The translations under genes were made by a program, and so were the position numbers. The notes under the pieces were generated by a model. That model saw only the letters and a list, made by a program, of their open reading frames with translations. It made no database searches and was not told where the DNA came from. A stretch of DNA of 64,000 bases from Ephemeroptericola cinctiostellae (lineage in GTDB: Bacteria; Pseudomonadota; Gammaproteobacteria; Burkholderiales; Burkholderiaceae): positions 248,001-312,000 of the forward strand of contig NZ_CP031124.1 of the NCBI RefSeq assembly GCF_003339525.1, written 5' to 3'. This document shows positions 1-9,560 of the stretch, in pieces; within the stretch, counting starts at the first letter, position 1; the number at the start of each line of letters is the position of its first letter.

Positions 1-322
1 CATTGTCGCCAACGCGGAAACCGCATTTCAGAACGCGCAAGTAACCGCCTGGACGGGTTGCATAACGTGGACCGATTTCATCAAACAACTTCTTAACGAT
101 GTCACGATCGCGCAAGCGATCAAATGCCAAACGTTGGTTTGACAATGTGTTAGTTTTACCCAAAGTGATTAAAGGCTCAATCACTTTACGCAACTCTTTT
201 GCCTTAGGCAAAGTTGTTTTGATGACTTCGTGTTGCAACAAAGAAACAGACATGTTGCGGAACATAGCCAAACGGTGGCTGCTGGTGCGATTGAGTTTAC
301 GTAAACCTGAACGATGACGCAT
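1..322 (-). CDS. rplQ: 50S ribosomal protein L17, C-terminus cut by window edge
   Basis: L17 is a protein of the large ribosomal subunit and normally the last gene of the alpha operon. The visible 107 codons begin [20 protein letters not shown], the conserved L17 amino terminus, and continue through the central region; roughly the last 20-25 residues lie outside the window. The ATG at 320-322 is preceded by AAGGAA seven bases upstream, which supports this start. It follows rpoA in the same direction after a 194-base gap holding two inverted repeats, so it may be partly uncoupled from rpoA. Identity is certain from the sequence; only completeness is unknown. Confidence 0.97.
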   Translation of the reverse strand, partial: MRHRSGLRKLNRTSSHRLAMFRNMSVSLLQHEVIKTTLPKAKELRKVIEPLITLGKTNTLSNQRLAFDRLRDRDIVKKLFDEIGPRYATRPGGYLRVLKCGFRVGDN

Positions 323-440
323 GATAATTTCCTTAAATAATAGATCTAAACTTCAGCTCTTCTATCCCAAATGGGCGGGCTCGTGATGTTAAATGAATAC
401 AAAAAATCGGCAATCCATCTGCCTTTTATTTGATTTTATC

Positions 441-475
441 AAAGGTTTTGCTCAAACATCTCAAGCAAAACCTTT
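441..475 (-). repeat. 12-bp perfect inverted repeat in the rpoA-rplQ gap
   Basis: AAAGGTTTTGCT at 441-452 is repeated inverted at 464-475 with an 11-base loop. In the rplQ-sense RNA this forms a stable hairpin between rpoA and rplQ. No T-run follows on the minus strand, so a plain intrinsic terminator is unlikely; a processing, stability or protein-binding site is possible (inference). Confidence 0.6.
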
Positions 476-487
476 AATTTTAAAGCC

Positions 488-511
488 AAAAAAGTAAGTT
501 TTTACTTTTTT
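488..511 (-). terminator. AT-rich hairpin directly after rpoA
   Basis: AAAAAAGTAA (488-497) pairs with TTACTTTTTT (502-511) across a 4-base loop, five bases past the rpoA stop codon. Only two of ten pairs are G-C, so termination would be weak; it could attenuate rplQ or protect the rpoA 3' end. Confidence 0.4.
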
Positions 512-516
512 CGTAC

Positions 517-1503
517 TTACACTTCCAAACCAGCTGGCGGCCAGTTCTCAAGTTTCATGCCCAAAGTCAAGCCGCGAGCAGCCAAAACTTCTTTGATTTC
601 AGACAATGACTTACGACCCAAGTTTGGCGTTTTGAGCAAATCTTGCTCAGAACGACGAACCAAGTCACCAATGTATTGAATCGCTTCAGCTTTCAAGCAG
701 TTCGCAGAACGAACCGTCAGCTCAAGCTCATCCACTGGGCGCAACAAGATTGGATCAAACTGTGGTGCATTCACACGTTGCGTTTGCGCATCAGCTGGAT
801 CTTCAGTGTTTTGCAAAGCGGCGAAGACAGACAATTGCTCAATCAAAATCGCTGCCGATTGGCGAACCGCTTCTTCTGGGCTGATGACACCATTGGTGTC
901 AATGTGCATCACCACTTTGTCTAAATCCGTGCGCTGTTCAACACGCGCAGATTCAACAGCATAGCTCACACGACGAATCGGCGAGAAAGAAGCATCCAAC
1001 ATGATGTGACCGATTTTCTTGCTGTGATCGTCTGCAAATGCACGAACGTTACCTGGCACATAACCTCGGCCTTTTTCAATCTTGATTTGCATGTCCAGCT
1101 CGCCACCAGCCAAGTGAGCAATCACGTGATTGGGGTTAACGATTTCAACTTCGTGTGAACCTTCAATATCCGCTGCAGTCACCACACCTTCGCCTGATTT
1201 TTTCAGGGTCAGTGTAATTTCATCGCGGCTGTGTAACTTAAACACGATGCCTTTGACATTTAACAAAATATCAACGACGTCTTCTTGAACACCATCCAAT
1301 GTAGAGTATTCATGCAATGCACCAGCGATTTGTACTTCGGTCGCGGCATAACCCGTCATAGAAGACAACAAAACACGACGCAACGCATTACCCAACGTGT
1401 GGCCATAACCGCGTTCGAAAGGTTCTAAGACGACTTTCGCGCTGTACTCACCCGTGGCTTCCACTTGAATGTTGCGAGGCTTTAAGAATGCGTTTTTAGA
1501 CAT
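517..1503 (-). CDS. rpoA: DNA-directed RNA polymerase subunit alpha
   Basis: The alpha subunit dimerises to nucleate assembly of beta and beta' and contacts promoter UP elements and activators. The protein is 328 aa, the usual size for betaproteobacteria. The N-terminal assembly domain occupies about residues 1-235 and includes the conserved block [14 protein letters not shown] flexible linker leads to the C-terminal domain from about residue 250, where [10 protein letters not shown] places arginine at position 265, the residue that binds UP-element DNA in E. coli, followed by the helix-hairpin-helix around [11 protein letters not shown]. It lies between rpsD and rplQ, the canonical alpha-operon position. 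The ATG at 1501-1503 has AAGGAAT upstream. Confidence 0.99.
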   Translation of the reverse strand: MSKNAFLKPRNIQVEATGEYSAKVVLEPFERGYGHTLGNALRRVLLSSMTGYAATEVQIAGALHEYSTLDGVQEDVVDILLNVKGIVFKLHSRDEITLTLKKSGEGVVTAADIEGSHEVEIVNPNHVIAHLAGGELDMQIKIEKGRGYVPGNVRAFADDHSKKIGHIMLDASFSPIRRVSYAVESARVEQRTDLDKVVMHIDTNGVISPEEAVRQSAAILIEQLSVFAALQNTEDPADAQTQRVNAPQFDPILLRPVDELELTVRSANCLKAEAIQYIGDLVRRSEQDLLKTPNLGRKSLSEIKEVLAARGLTLGMKLENWPPAGLEV

Positions 1504-1600
1504 GGAATTCCTTTCAACTAAGCCATGCGCGAGTCAAAAGCACATGACTTGGGGTGATGTGAAAAACCTCACCTGTGATCAGCAGGCAAGGGGTGCCGCA

Positions 1601-2224
1601 TTAACGTGAGTACAACTCGACGATCAAGCTTTCATTCACATCTTGTGCAACATCAGAACGGTCTGGCGCCGCTTTGAACGTGCCTTCCATTTTTTTCGCA
1701 TCAACAGAAACCCATGATGGCATGCCAACTTGTTCAGCCAATTGCAAAGCTTCAGCAATACGAACTTGTTTCTTTGCTTTTTCAGTCACAGTGATGACAT
1801 CACCCGCTTTGATTTGAATCGAAGGGATATTGGCCACTGCACCATTCAAAACGATTGACTTGTGGCTAACCAATTGACGTGCTTCGGCGCGTGTTGAGCC
1901 AAAACCCATGCGGTAAACCACGTTATCCATACGTTGCTCGAGCAAGCGCACCAAGTTTTCACCTGTGTTACCACGCAAACGATCGGCTTCAGCAAAATAG
2001 CGGCGGAATTGACGTTCCAATACACCATACATGCGTTTGAGTTTTTGCTTTTCACGCAATTGGAGACCGAAGTCAGACGTACGCATGCCCGATTTGGCAC
2101 CGTGTTGACCTGGTTTAACATCCAATTTGCATTTTGAGTCTAAAGTGCGGCGTGCACTTTTCAAGAATAAATCTGTGCCTTCACGGCGGGCTAACTTAGC
2201 CTTTGGTCCTAAATAACGTGCCAC
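1601..2224 (-). CDS. rpsD: 30S ribosomal protein S4
   Basis: S4 is a primary 16S rRNA binder that starts assembly of the 30S body; in enterobacteria it also represses the alpha operon. The 207-aa protein opens [16 protein letters not shown] and carries the S4 RNA-binding domain at about residues 95-160 ([15 protein letters not shown], then [13 protein letters not shown]). It is the form without the four-cysteine zinc motif. The start is GTG at 2222-2224, preceded by AAGGAACC at good spacing, so the non-ATG start is well supported. A 270-base gap with a strong AT-rich hairpin separates it from rpsK upstream; rpoA follows after 97 bases. Confidence 0.98.
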   Translation of the reverse strand: MARYLGPKAKLARREGTDLFLKSARRTLDSKCKLDVKPGQHGAKSGMRTSDFGLQLREKQKLKRMYGVLERQFRRYFAEADRLRGNTGENLVRLLEQRMDNVVYRMGFGSTRAEARQLVSHKSIVLNGAVANIPSIQIKAGDVITVTEKAKKQVRIAEALQLAEQVGMPSWVSVDAKKMEGTFKAAPDRSDVAQDVNESLIVELYSR

Positions 2225-2356
2225 AATGGTTCCTTGAGTTAAATGCGATCAGCTCCACCGAGCTGGCGCACGTTTTTAGTTTAAACGCAGGCGCGAGTAC
2301 TAAAAACAGTGGTCTTAATTGATAAAATCATCAAAAAATAAAACAAAAATACAAAC

Positions 2357-2385
2357 GCGCAAAAAATAAAGGTTATTTTTTGCGC
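2357..2385 (-). terminator. 13-bp perfect hairpin between rpsK and rpsD
   Basis: GCGCAAAAAATAA (2357-2369) pairs perfectly with TTATTTTTTGCGC (2373-2385) across a 3-base loop. On the minus strand it is followed by a T-rich but not pure T stretch. It sits in the 270-base gap 2225-2494 and could be a partial terminator or attenuator inside the alpha operon. No gene was found in this gap. Confidence 0.5.
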
Positions 2386-2494
2386 TTACAACATGCTGCA
2401 ACACCCAATATTGAAAATATTTTTTGCTACAACAAAAACGAAAAGCGTAACCGCTAATTATACATAGCGATTACGCATCGGTCAATCGAATCAA

Positions 2495-2896
2495 TTAGAT
2501 GCGACGACGTTTTGGCGGACGGCAGCCATTGTGTGGTACTGGCGTCACATCTTGAATCGATGTGATTTTGATACCCAATGCATTCATCGCACGAACTGAA
2601 GATTCGCGACCTGGTCCAGGACCCGTGATGCGCACTTCCAAGTTCTTAATGCCGTATTCCAACGCCACTTTACCTGCAGTTTCAGCTGCAACTTGAGCTG
2701 CAAATGGTGTTGATTTACGTGAACCTTTAAAACCCGCGCCACCCGCTGTAGCCCAAGACAAAGCATTGCCTTGACGGTCTGTAATCGTAACGATTGTGTT
2801 ATTGAAAGACGCGTGAACATGCAGGATGCCGTCAACGACGTTCTTTTTAACTTTTTTACGCGCGCGAGCTGCGGCGTTATTTGCTGCTTTTGCCAT
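2495..2896 (-). CDS. rpsK: 30S ribosomal protein S11
   Basis: S11 lies on the 30S platform and contacts the 3' region of 16S rRNA near the E site. The 133-aa protein has the conserved core [19 protein letters not shown] and ends [11 protein letters not shown], the invariant S11 tail. It follows rpsM by 19 bases, and the long gap after it precedes rpsD. The start ATG at 2894-2896 has AAAGGATAATC upstream. The size and ends match the family. Confidence 0.98.
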   Translation of the reverse strand: MAKAANNAAARARKKVKKNVVDGILHVHASFNNTIVTITDRQGNALSWATAGGAGFKGSRKSTPFAAQVAAETAGKVALEYGIKNLEVRITGPGPGRESSVRAMNALGIKITSIQDVTPVPHNGCRPPKRRRI

Positions 2897-2915
2897 GATT
2901 ATCCTTTAGTGCCGA

Positions 2916-3281
2916 TTATTTTTTACCAGCAATACTTGCTTTGCGTGGACCTTTACGCGTGCGCGCATTGGTTTTAGTGCGTTGACCGCGGCAAGGCAAA
3001 CCTTTGCGATGACGCATACCACGGTAGCAACCCAAGTCGATCAAACGTTTGATTGACATGGTCACTTCGCGACGCAAATCACCTTCAATGGTGAAAGAAC
3101 CAACGGCTTCACGTAACTTTTCCAAGTCAGCGTCATCGAGGTCTTTAATTTTTTTATCAGCCGCAACGCCTGTCGCTTCACAAATCTTGAGCGCGCGTGG
3201 ACGACCAATACCGAAAATCGCAGTCAAACCAATAGAGGTATGTTTGTGCGGGGGAATATTAACACCAGCAATACGTGCCAT
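2916..3281 (-). CDS. rpsM: 30S ribosomal protein S13
   Basis: S13 sits at the head of the 30S subunit and contacts P-site tRNA and the 50S subunit by intersubunit bridges. The 121-aa protein starts [14 protein letters not shown] and contains the helix-hairpin-helix region ([15 protein letters not shown]) and the basic tail [11 protein letters not shown] that reaches the P site. It is the first gene of the classical alpha operon, here 18 bases after rpmJ. No separate promoter is evident in that short spacer, so it is probably read through from spc genes. Confidence 0.98.
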   Translation of the reverse strand: MARIAGVNIPPHKHTSIGLTAIFGIGRPRALKICEATGVAADKKIKDLDDADLEKLREAVGSFTIEGDLRREVTMSIKRLIDLGCYRGMRHRKGLPCRGQRTKTNARTRKGPRKASIAGKK

Positions 3282-3299
3282 TTTTTATTTCCTTTTTAA

Positions 3300-3416
3300 T
3301 TAACCTTGACGCTGCTTGTGACGTGGATCACTAGAGCAAATCACACGCACAACGCGATTGCGGCGAATAATTTTGCAATTGCGGCAAATGCGTTTAACAG
3401 ATGCGAGTACTTTCAT
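3300..3416 (-). CDS. rpmJ: 50S ribosomal protein L36
   Basis: This 38-aa gene is easy to miss because of its size. Translating the minus strand from the ATG at 3414-3416 gives [19 protein letters not shown] and ends RHKQRQG before TAA at 3300-3302. Cys11, Cys14, Cys27 and His33 form the zinc ribbon of the zinc-binding L36 type. L36 binds 23S rRNA in the large subunit. It lies between infA and rpsM, the usual order in betaproteobacteria, and has AGGAG-like sequence about eight bases upstream of the start. Confidence 0.96.
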   Translation of the reverse strand: MKVLASVKRICRNCKIIRRNRVVRVICSSDPRHKQRQG

Positions 3417-3472
3417 TTTAAAACTCCTCAACTTCTTTTCAATTTAGCCGTATTAAGTGCACTGTAAAGTGA

Positions 3473-3691
3473 TTACTTAGAACGGAATACAATACGGGCT
3501 TTCGACAAATCATAAGGGGTCAGCTCGACCGTCACCTTATCACCAGGTAGAATGCGAATATAGTGCATGCGCATTTTTCCTGAAATATGTCCTAAAACCA
3601 CATGCCCATTTTCCAGCTTGACACGAAAGGTTGCGTTGGGTAGATTTTCTACCACTTCACCTTGCATTTGAATTACATCATCTTTAGCCAT
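3473..3691 (-). CDS. infA: Translation initiation factor IF-1
   Basis: IF-1 occupies the A site of the 30S subunit during initiation and assists IF-2 and IF-3. The 72-aa protein is a single S1-type OB fold, beginning [20 protein letters not shown] and containing [20 protein letters not shown], the standard full length. Its start is two bases from the secY stop codon, which indicates translational coupling within the spc transcript. Placement between secY and rpmJ is typical of Burkholderiales. Confidence 0.98.
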   Translation of the reverse strand: MAKDDVIQMQGEVVENLPNATFRVKLENGHVVLGHISGKMRMHYIRILPGDKVTVELTPYDLSKARIVFRSK

Positions 3692-3693
3692 GC

Positions 3694-5016
3694 TTATTTT
3701 GTGCCTTTAAAATTCGCTTTGCGCATCAATGATTCATACTGCTGGCTCATCATCGACGATTGAACCTGAGTCATGAAGTCCATCGCAACAACCACCAAGA
3801 TCAAAACAGAAGTACCACCAAAGTAGAAAGGTACGGACCATTTCAAAATCATCAATTCAGGCAAGACACAAACCAACAACATGTAGAGCGCACCCGCCAA
3901 AGTCAATCGCGTTAAAATTTTGTCCAAGTAACGAGCTGTTTGCTCACCCGGACGAATACCTGGAATCACCGCACCGCTTTTCTTCAGGTTATCCGAAGTT
4001 TCTCGGCTATTAAATACCAATGCAGTATAAAAAAAGCAGAAAAACACGATCGCCAAAGCGTATAAGGTGATATACAAAGGCTTGCCAGGTGCCAACTCAG
4101 CCGCCCAGTCTCGTGCCCACATCGAAGTAGAAGAACCCAACCAACTTAACACCGTTGCAGGGAAAAGCAAAATCGATGACGCAAAAATTGCTGGAATCAC
4201 GCCCGCCATGTTCAGTTTCAACGGCAAAAATGAACTTTGACCGCCGTATACCTTGTTACCCACTTGACGTTTTGCGTAATTAATTGGAATCTTACGTTGT
4301 GCACGCTCAACAAAAACCACAAAAGCAGTCACCAAAAGTGCCATCACAACGATAATGAAACCAGCAAATGCACTCAATGAACCCGTGTTAATCATCTCAA
4401 ACAATTGAGCAACACCTCGTGGAAGACCTGAAACAATGCCACTGAAAATAATGATTGAGATGCCATTGCCTAAACCACGCTCAGTAATTTGCTCACCCAA
4501 CCACATCAAGAACATTGTGCCGGTCACCAAGCTAATGACGGTCATGAATTTAAACATGAAACCAGGCTCAGCCACCATCCCCTGCTGGCTTTCGAGCCAA
4601 GAGGCAATCGTGAACGACTGAATCACAGCAAGAATCAAAGTGAAATACCGCGTATATTGCGTGATTTTACGTTGCCCTGAAGCGCCTTCTTTTTGCAAAG
4701 CAGTGATTGCAGGAACAACAATCCCAGCCAACTGCATGATGATCGATGCCGAGATGTAAGGTGTAATGCCCAAGGCAATAATGGTTGCACGACTTAACGC
4801 ACCACCTGAAAACAAGTTCATCAAACCCAAAACACCACTTTGATTTGACTGTTTACTGAATAAATCAGCCAACACACTTGCATTAACGCCAGGGACAGGC
4901 ACGTGAGCACAAATTCTGTACACAACCAACGCCAACACTAAAAAAATGAGGCGTTGTTTGAGTTCAGAACTGCCTTGAGCCTTACCGGCTTGACTAGATA
5001 ATTTGGCTGTAGCCAC
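3694..5016 (-). CDS. secY: Preprotein translocase subunit SecY
   Basis: SecY is the channel subunit of the Sec translocon in the inner membrane; with SecE and SecG it exports unfolded proteins and inserts membrane proteins. The 440-aa protein has about ten hydrophobic segments, a plug region after the first helix, and the conserved block [14 protein letters not shown] before the ribosome- and SecA-binding loops. The start is GTG (5014-5016) with GAGG five bases upstream. It sits between rplO and infA, so membrane insertion capacity is co-expressed with ribosomes. Confidence 0.98.
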   Translation of the reverse strand: MATAKLSSQAGKAQGSSELKQRLIFLVLALVVYRICAHVPVPGVNASVLADLFSKQSNQSGVLGLMNLFSGGALSRATIIALGITPYISASIIMQLAGIVVPAITALQKEGASGQRKITQYTRYFTLILAVIQSFTIASWLESQQGMVAEPGFMFKFMTVISLVTGTMFLMWLGEQITERGLGNGISIIIFSGIVSGLPRGVAQLFEMINTGSLSAFAGFIIVVMALLVTAFVVFVERAQRKIPINYAKRQVGNKVYGGQSSFLPLKLNMAGVIPAIFASSILLFPATVLSWLGSSTSMWARDWAAELAPGKPLYITLYALAIVFFCFFYTALVFNSRETSDNLKKSGAVIPGIRPGEQTARYLDKILTRLTLAGALYMLLVCVLPELMILKWSVPFYFGGTSVLILVVVAMDFMTQVQSSMMSQQYESLMRKANFKGTK

Positions 5017-5029
5017 AAATACCTCTCAA

Positions 5030-5464
5030 TTACTCGGCAATAGAGCCGCCAGCCGCTTCAATGGCAGCGCGCGCACCTTTAGTGGCGGCGATACCTTTCA
5101 AGCTGACTTTACGGCTAATTTCGCCAGTCGCAATGACTTTAACGCTGGTGATCAGTTGACCCAACAAACCAGCTTGCTTCAATGCTTGCAAATCGATGTC
5201 ATCCACCGGCAAACTTTGCAAATCAGCCAAAGTCACTTCACCAACAAACGCACGAGTCACAGATGTGAAACCACGTTTTGGCAAACGACGGTGCATTGGC
5301 ATTTGACCACCTTCAAAGCCCAAGCGGTGGAAACCACCCGAACGAGACTTTTGACCTTTGTGGCCGCGACCTGCGGTTTTACCGAAGCCTGAACCAATAC
5401 CGCGGCCAACACGACGGCGATTAGCAGTCGCACCAGCTGCAGGAGCAATGGTATTTAAAAACAT
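5030..5464 (-). CDS. rplO: 50S ribosomal protein L15
   Basis: L15 is an early-to-mid assembly protein of the large subunit with a long extended N-terminal arm that runs through 23S rRNA. The 144-aa sequence shows the glycine and arginine rich arm ([20 protein letters not shown], then KGQKSRSG) and the globular C-terminal domain ending in [12 protein letters not shown]. It lies 13 bases before secY and 27 bases after rpmD on the spc transcript. The start ATG at 5462-5464 has a GGAG motif upstream. Confidence 0.98.
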   Translation of the reverse strand: MFLNTIAPAAGATANRRRVGRGIGSGFGKTAGRGHKGQKSRSGGFHRLGFEGGQMPMHRRLPKRGFTSVTRAFVGEVTLADLQSLPVDDIDLQALKQAGLLGQLITSVKVIATGEISRKVSLKGIAATKGARAAIEAAGGSIAE

Positions 5465-5491
5465 GTGTTTCTCCGTTTTTACTTGATGTTA

Positions 5492-5674
5492 TTAATCAAC
5501 AATGCTGACTAAATAACGGACTTTATTGATCATGCCGCGTACTGCTGGCGTGTCTTCTAATTCGCGCACTTGACGGATTTTTTTCAAGCCGAGGCCTGCT
5601 ACCGTGTCACGATGCGATTGTTTGGTGCCGATCACACTTTTTACCAAGGTGACTTTTAATGTTTTTTCAGCCAT
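5492..5674 (-). CDS. rpmD: 50S ribosomal protein L30
   Basis: L30 is a small surface protein of the 50S subunit. The 60-aa protein [16 protein letters not shown]... contains the conserved [21 protein letters not shown] segment, split here to its key part [11 protein letters not shown], and matches the family length. Eleven bases separate it from rpsE and a 27-base spacer leads to rplO, so it is embedded in the spc operon. AGGGGAA lies just upstream of the ATG. Confidence 0.97.
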   Translation of the reverse strand: MAEKTLKVTLVKSVIGTKQSHRDTVAGLGLKKIRQVRELEDTPAVRGMINKVRYLVSIVD

Positions 5675-5685
5675 TATTGTTCCCC

Positions 5686-6201
5686 TTAAGCCGTGATGTC
5701 TTCAACAGTCAAACCGCGCTTTGCAGCGATGTCTGAAGGTGTTGATTGCTTGCGCAAACCGTCGAGGGTTGCACGAACCATGTTGTACGGATTGCTTGAA
5801 CCGAGTGATTTTGCAACCACATTGGTCACGCCCATCACGTCAAACACGGCGCGCATTGGACCACCCGCGATGATACCAGTACCATCTTTTGCAGGTGACA
5901 TCAACACAGTAGCTGCACCGTGTTTACCTGTCACAGAGTGTTGCAATGTACCATTTTTCAACGGGATGCGAACCATTGAGCGACGCGCTTGATCCATGGC
6001 TTTTTGAACAGCCACAGGTACTTCACGTGCTTTACCCTTGCCCATGCCGATGCGACCATCGCCATCACCAACCACTGTCAATGCGGCAAAACCCATGATG
6101 CGACCACCCTTGACCACTTTGGTCACGCGGTTGACTGCAATCATCTTCTCGCGTAAGCCGTCTTCTGCTTGCGATTGATCTTTTGCTTGAACTTTAGACA
6201 T
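5686..6201 (-). CDS. rpsE: 30S ribosomal protein S5
   Basis: S5 helps maintain translational accuracy and, with S3 and S4, lines the mRNA entry tunnel. The 171-aa protein has the N-terminal double-stranded-RNA-binding-like domain (about residues 16-80, with [20 protein letters not shown]) and the C-terminal domain with [16 protein letters not shown]. The loop around VKGGR, where spectinomycin-resistance changes occur in other bacteria, looks wild type. It follows rplR by 32 bases and precedes rpmD by 11. Confidence 0.98.
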   Translation of the reverse strand: MSKVQAKDQSQAEDGLREKMIAVNRVTKVVKGGRIMGFAALTVVGDGDGRIGMGKGKAREVPVAVQKAMDQARRSMVRIPLKNGTLQHSVTGKHGAATVLMSPAKDGTGIIAGGPMRAVFDVMGVTNVVAKSLGSSNPYNMVRATLDGLRKQSTPSDIAAKRGLTVEDITA

Positions 6202-6233
6202 ACAAATTCCTTAATATTGTCGTTGGACGTGGC

Positions 6234-6596
6234 TTAGAACTGCAAGCCAGCTTCACGAGCTGCTTCAGCCAACGCTTTAACGCGACCATGGTATTGAAAA
6301 CCTGAACGGTCAAACGCCACTTGAGTCACACCCGCAGCTTTTGCTTTTTCAGCAATGGCTGCACCAACTGCTGTGGCTGCGGCTACGTTGCTGCCGTTAC
6401 CTTTTAATTGCTCACGTAAGCTCGCCTCTTGGCTAGAAACCGTTGCTAAAACCTTGCTACCTGACGCGTCGATTAAAGTCGCGTAGATGTGCAAGTTGGT
6501 ACGGTTAACGACCAAACGATTGACTTTCAACTCAGCAATTTTGGCACGGGTTTTGCGTGCTCGGCGCAAACGCGCTTGCTTTTTGTCTTGCATCAT
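6234..6596 (-). CDS. rplR: 50S ribosomal protein L18
   Basis: L18 binds 5S rRNA together with L5 and L25 and anchors it to the large subunit. The 120-aa reading has the basic N-terminus ([16 protein letters not shown]) and the conserved ends [18 protein letters not shown]. Two ATG codons are adjacent (6594-6596 and 6591-6593); AAAGG lies four bases before the first and seven before the second, so the second is also a good start and would give 119 aa. It is followed by rpsE and preceded by rplF with a 69-base spacer. Confidence 0.97.
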   Translation of the reverse strand: MMQDKKQARLRRARKTRAKIAELKVNRLVVNRTNLHIYATLIDASGSKVLATVSSQEASLREQLKGNGSNVAAATAVGAAIAEKAKAAGVTQVAFDRSGFQYHGRVKALAEAAREAGLQF

Positions 6597-6665
6597 AATT
6601 CCTTTAAAGAATCGATTTTAAAAGGAGTTGCATCGCTTTTATAACAACACAACTCATCTTAACGA

Positions 6666-7196
6666 TTATTTTTTCTTGGTTTCTTTCAACAACACCACTT
6701 CACCGGTGTAACGCACACCCTTGCCTTTGTAAGGCTCTGGTGGACGATAAGCGCGCACTTCTGCAGCCACTTGACCGACTTGTTGTTTATTCACACCTTT
6801 GATGACGATCTCAGTTTGAGTTGGTGTTTCAGCGACGACACCCTCTGGCATGACGTGAAACACATCATGAGAGAAGCCGAGCTCCAATTTCAAACCATTG
6901 TTTTCAGCTTTGGCACGGTAACCAACGCCAACCAAATTCAGGCGTTTTTCAAAGCCTTTGGTCACACCGTGAACCATGTTTGCCAAAATAGCACGGGTTG
7001 TGCCTGACAATGCATTTGATTCACGTGATTCGTCGTTACGCGTGACAGCCAATTGACCGTCTTCATTTTTTACAGTGATTTTGTCGCTCAAAACCATTGA
7101 CAAAGCACCCAAAGCACCTTTAACAGTGATTGCATTGCCATTCAATGTCACTTCTGCACCACTCAACGCAACCGGATGTTTACCTACACGAGACAT
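6666..7196 (-). CDS. rplF: 50S ribosomal protein L6
   Basis: L6 sits near the factor-binding site beside the sarcin-ricin loop and is needed for late 50S assembly. The 176-aa protein has two L6 folds (about residues 1-82 and 83-176), starts [11 protein letters not shown] and ends with the conserved [21 protein letters not shown] region, here [22 protein letters not shown] precedes the ATG. The gene is 18 bases after rpsH on the spc operon. Confidence 0.98.
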   Translation of the reverse strand: MSRVGKHPVALSGAEVTLNGNAITVKGALGALSMVLSDKITVKNEDGQLAVTRNDESRESNALSGTTRAILANMVHGVTKGFEKRLNLVGVGYRAKAENNGLKLELGFSHDVFHVMPEGVVAETPTQTEIVIKGVNKQQVGQVAAEVRAYRPPEPYKGKGVRYTGEVVLLKETKKK

Positions 7197-7214
7197 ATTA
7201 TTCTCCCTTTCCGA

Positions 7215-7610
7215 TTACGCTACGACGCACAACACTTCGCCGCCGACGCCTAATGCACGTGCTTTGCGGTCAGTGATGACGCCTTTAGAGGTTGACAAAA
7301 TCGCGACGCCCAAACCATCCATAACGCGTGGAATGGCATCACTTTGGCGATAAACGCGCAAGCCAGGCTTAGATACACGCTCAATACGCACGATGACCGC
7401 TTGGCCAGCATGGTATTTCAACGCGATGTCTAAAACAGGTTTCGCTGCTTCGCCACCAATTTTAAATTCTTCAATGTAGCCTTCGTCTTTCAACACTTTC
7501 GCGATAGCAACTTTTAATTTTGAAGACGGCATAGACACAGCCGCTTTCTCAACCATTTGCGCATTGCGAATGCGTGTCAACATATCGGCAATTGGATCAC
7601 TCATACTCAT
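7215..7610 (-). CDS. rpsH: 30S ribosomal protein S8
   Basis: S8 is a primary binder of the 16S central domain; in E. coli it also represses the spc operon by binding mRNA near rplE. The 131-aa protein starts [18 protein letters not shown] and ends [19 protein letters not shown], both highly conserved. The first of two nearby methionines matches the E. coli start MSMQDPIADML. It follows rpsN by 14 bases. Confidence 0.98.
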   Translation of the reverse strand: MSMSDPIADMLTRIRNAQMVEKAAVSMPSSKLKVAIAKVLKDEGYIEEFKIGGEAAKPVLDIALKYHAGQAVIVRIERVSKPGLRVYRQSDAIPRVMDGLGVAILSTSKGVITDRKARALGVGGEVLCVVA

Positions 7611-7624
7611 ATTCGATTCTCCTA

Positions 7625-7930
7625 TTACCAGCTGGCTTTAACCAAGCCCGGGATTTCACCGTTCATGGCGGCATCACGCAACTTGCTGCGACCCAAACCA
7701 AACTGACGGAATGTGCCACGTGGGCGACCTGTCAATTGGCAACGGTTACGCAAACGAGTGGGGTTTGCATTACGTGGCAATTGTTGCAACTTTAAACGAG
7801 CTTCATAACGCTCTTCTTCCGATTTCGATTGATCGTCAACGATGGCGACCAACGCAGCACGTTTTGCAGCAAATTTTGCCACCAACGTTTCGCGCTTTTT
7901 CTCACGGTTAATCAGGGATAACTTAGCCAT
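7625..7930 (-). CDS. rpsN: 30S ribosomal protein S14 (zinc-free form)
   Basis: S14 is a head protein of the 30S subunit. Starting at the ATG at 7928-7930 gives 101 aa beginning [13 protein letters not shown] and ending [11 protein letters not shown], the standard long S14 without CxxC zinc motifs. The open frame continues 21 codons upstream, but that extension overlaps rplE in another frame, and the internal ATG has a GGGTGGAATA ribosome-binding context ten bases after the rplE stop, so the shorter start is right. The conserved block is [18 protein letters not shown]. Confidence 0.98.
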   Translation of the reverse strand: MAKLSLINREKKRETLVAKFAAKRAALVAIVDDQSKSEEERYEARLKLQQLPRNANPTRLRNRCQLTGRPRGTFRQFGLGRSKLRDAAMNGEIPGLVKASW

Positions 7931-7940
7931 TATTCCACCC

Positions 7941-8480
7941 TTAGTTTCTGAACGGGAATTTGAAAGCCGCCAACAACGCTTTGGCTTCCGCATCTGTTTT
8001 TGCAGTCGTTGTCACGCTGATGTTCAAGCCACGCAACGCATCGATTTTGTCATATTCAACTTCAGGGAAGATGATCTGCTCTTTAACACCGATGTTGTAG
8101 TTACCACGACCATCAAATGACTTACCATTCACACCACGGAAGTCACGCACACGAGGAAACGCGACAGTGACCAAACGGTCTAAGAATTCGTACATTTGCA
8201 CGCCGCGCAATGTCACCATGCAACCAATCGGGTAGTCTTCACGGATTTTGAAACCCGCAATCGCTTTACGCGCTTTGGTCACCACAGGTTTTTGACCTGC
8301 GATTTTGGTCATATCGCTTACCGCATGTTCGATGACTTTTTTATCAGCAACCGCTTCACCCACACCCATGTTCAAGGTGATTTTGGTGATGCGTGGCACT
8401 TCCATTACAGATTTGTAACCGAATTTTTCGATCAATTCTGCAACGACTTTTTCTTTGTAAATATTTTGCAAACGAGACAT
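7941..8480 (-). CDS. rplE: 50S ribosomal protein L5
   Basis: L5 binds 5S rRNA and contacts P-site tRNA and S13 across the subunit interface. The 179-aa protein starts [16 protein letters not shown] and shows [12 protein letters not shown], the ITGQKP-like segment [19 protein letters not shown] and the C-terminal [14 protein letters not shown]. It lies ten bases after rplX and ten before rpsN. Length and motifs match the family. Confidence 0.98.
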   Translation of the reverse strand: MSRLQNIYKEKVVAELIEKFGYKSVMEVPRITKITLNMGVGEAVADKKVIEHAVSDMTKIAGQKPVVTKARKAIAGFKIREDYPIGCMVTLRGVQMYEFLDRLVTVAFPRVRDFRGVNGKSFDGRGNYNIGVKEQIIFPEVEYDKIDALRGLNISVTTTAKTDAEAKALLAAFKFPFRN

Positions 8481-8490
8481 GATATTCCCT

Positions 8491-8802
8491 TTACGCTACG
8501 ACATCGCCGTTCGATTTAAAGACGCGAACTTTTTTACCGTCCACTTCTTTAATCGCAACGCGATCCGCTTTTTGGGTTTTGGCATTAAACAACGCAACGT
8601 TTGAAATATGAATCGGCATGACTTTGTCAATGATGCCGCCTTCTTTATTCAACATTGGGTTGGGACGTTGGTGTTTTTTCACCATATTGATGCCTTCGAC
8701 TGTAACGTAGTCGGCGTCAACGCGTTGAGACACAACGCCACGCTTGCCTTTATCTTTGCCTGTTAAAACAACAACATTATCGCCTTTGCGAATTTTTTCC
8801 AT
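8491..8802 (-). CDS. rplX: 50S ribosomal protein L24
   Basis: L24 initiates 50S assembly with L3 and lies at the exit of the peptide tunnel. The 103-aa protein holds the KOW motif near the N-terminus ([19 protein letters not shown]) and the conserved [13 protein letters not shown]. It sits ten bases after rplN and ten before rplE, in the spc order. The start ATG at 8800-8802 is preceded by AAGGAGAACGAC. Confidence 0.98.
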   Translation of the reverse strand: MEKIRKGDNVVVLTGKDKGKRGVVSQRVDADYVTVEGINMVKKHQRPNPMLNKEGGIIDKVMPIHISNVALFNAKTQKADRVAIKEVDGKKVRVFKSNGDVVA

Positions 8803-8812
8803 GTCGTTCTCC

Positions 8813-9181
8813 TTACAGCACTTCTGGCGCCAAAGACACGATCTTCATGAACTTTTCACCACGCAATTCGCGGGTTACTGGGCCAAAGATGCGGGTGCCG
8901 ATCGGCTCCAACTTAGCATTCAACAATACAGCTGCGTTGTCATCAAACTTGACTTTCGAGCCATCAGAGCGGCGCACGCCAGCAGCGGTGCGAACCACTA
9001 CGGCATTGTAAACTTCGCCTTTTTTGACGCGACCACGTGGGGCTGCATCTTTAATGCTGACTTTGATGACATCACCAACGCTAGCATAGCGACGTTTAGA
9101 GCCGCCTAACACTTTGATACACATTACCGAACGCGCGCCCGTGTTATCGGCGACGTCCAATCTGCTTTGCATCTGAATCAT
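8813..9181 (-). CDS. rplN: 50S ribosomal protein L14
   Basis: L14 forms intersubunit bridges with 16S rRNA and lies close to L19. The 122-aa protein starts [20 protein letters not shown] and ends [19 protein letters not shown], the standard ends of the family. It appears to be the first gene of its transcript: 379 bases separate it from rpsQ, and a promoter-like pair lies about 160 bases upstream. In E. coli it likewise begins the spc operon, but there the gap to rpsQ is smaller. Confidence 0.98.
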   Translation of the reverse strand: MIQMQSRLDVADNTGARSVMCIKVLGGSKRRYASVGDVIKVSIKDAAPRGRVKKGEVYNAVVVRTAAGVRRSDGSKVKFDDNAAVLLNAKLEPIGTRIFGPVTRELRGEKFMKIVSLAPEVL

Positions 9182-9337
9182 GATATATATCCCAACTTGA
9201 TTACCCTAATTAAAATAATCAGGCAGTCAGTTTTGGTCTCACTGCACTTCGAAGAAGGCAGCACTTGAGTAGAATCCTGTAAACCACCAGAATTTGACTT
9301 AATTGTTATCGTCGAACGACTTTAACAAAGAACCGCT

Positions 9338-9367
9338 ATTTTAGTTCGTTTCCCCCTGAGTGCGCAA
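9338..9367 (-). promoter_or_regulatory. Candidate promoter of the rplN (spc-alpha) unit
   Basis: Read on the minus strand, TTGCGC (9362-9367) is followed after 18 bases by TAAAAT (9338-9343). TTGCG-type -35 boxes recur upstream of rplC and topB in this window. The predicted start site lies near 9331, giving a leader of about 150 bases. A TTGACA (minus strand) just upstream has no good -10 partner. Inference from sequence only. Confidence 0.5.
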
Positions 9368-9484
9368 GGACTAAATCGCTTATTTGTCAACTATATAAGA
9401 AATAGATACAAAAAAACAACTCATTAAGGCTAATAGGGAAACTTCTCCCACAAACCCAATTAATATCAACAGCCTCAGAGATGA

Positions 9485-9518
9485 GTTTGCCCTGCAATGC
9501 AAGCACTGCAGGGCAAAC
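9485..9518 (-). terminator. Strong hairpin downstream of rpsQ
   Basis: GTTTGCCCTGCA (9485-9496) pairs perfectly with TGCAGGGCAAAC (9507-9518) over a 10-base loop, about 45 bases past the rpsQ stop. It is GC-rich but lacks a following T-run on the minus strand, so it may act as a 3' stabilising or processing hairpin rather than a simple terminator. Confidence 0.55.
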
Positions 9519-9560
9519 ACTCACGCCTTAAAAACAAGACGCAAAAAAACGCTTAACAAC

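Larger units (their letters stand above)
9182..9560. other. 379-base gap between rpsQ and rplN
   Basis: No gene was found here. The gap holds the candidate rplN promoter (9338-9367), its roughly 150-base leader, and a strong hairpin after rpsQ (9485-9518). The stretch 9380-9480 is AT-rich and otherwise featureless to me. Confidence 0.7.
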
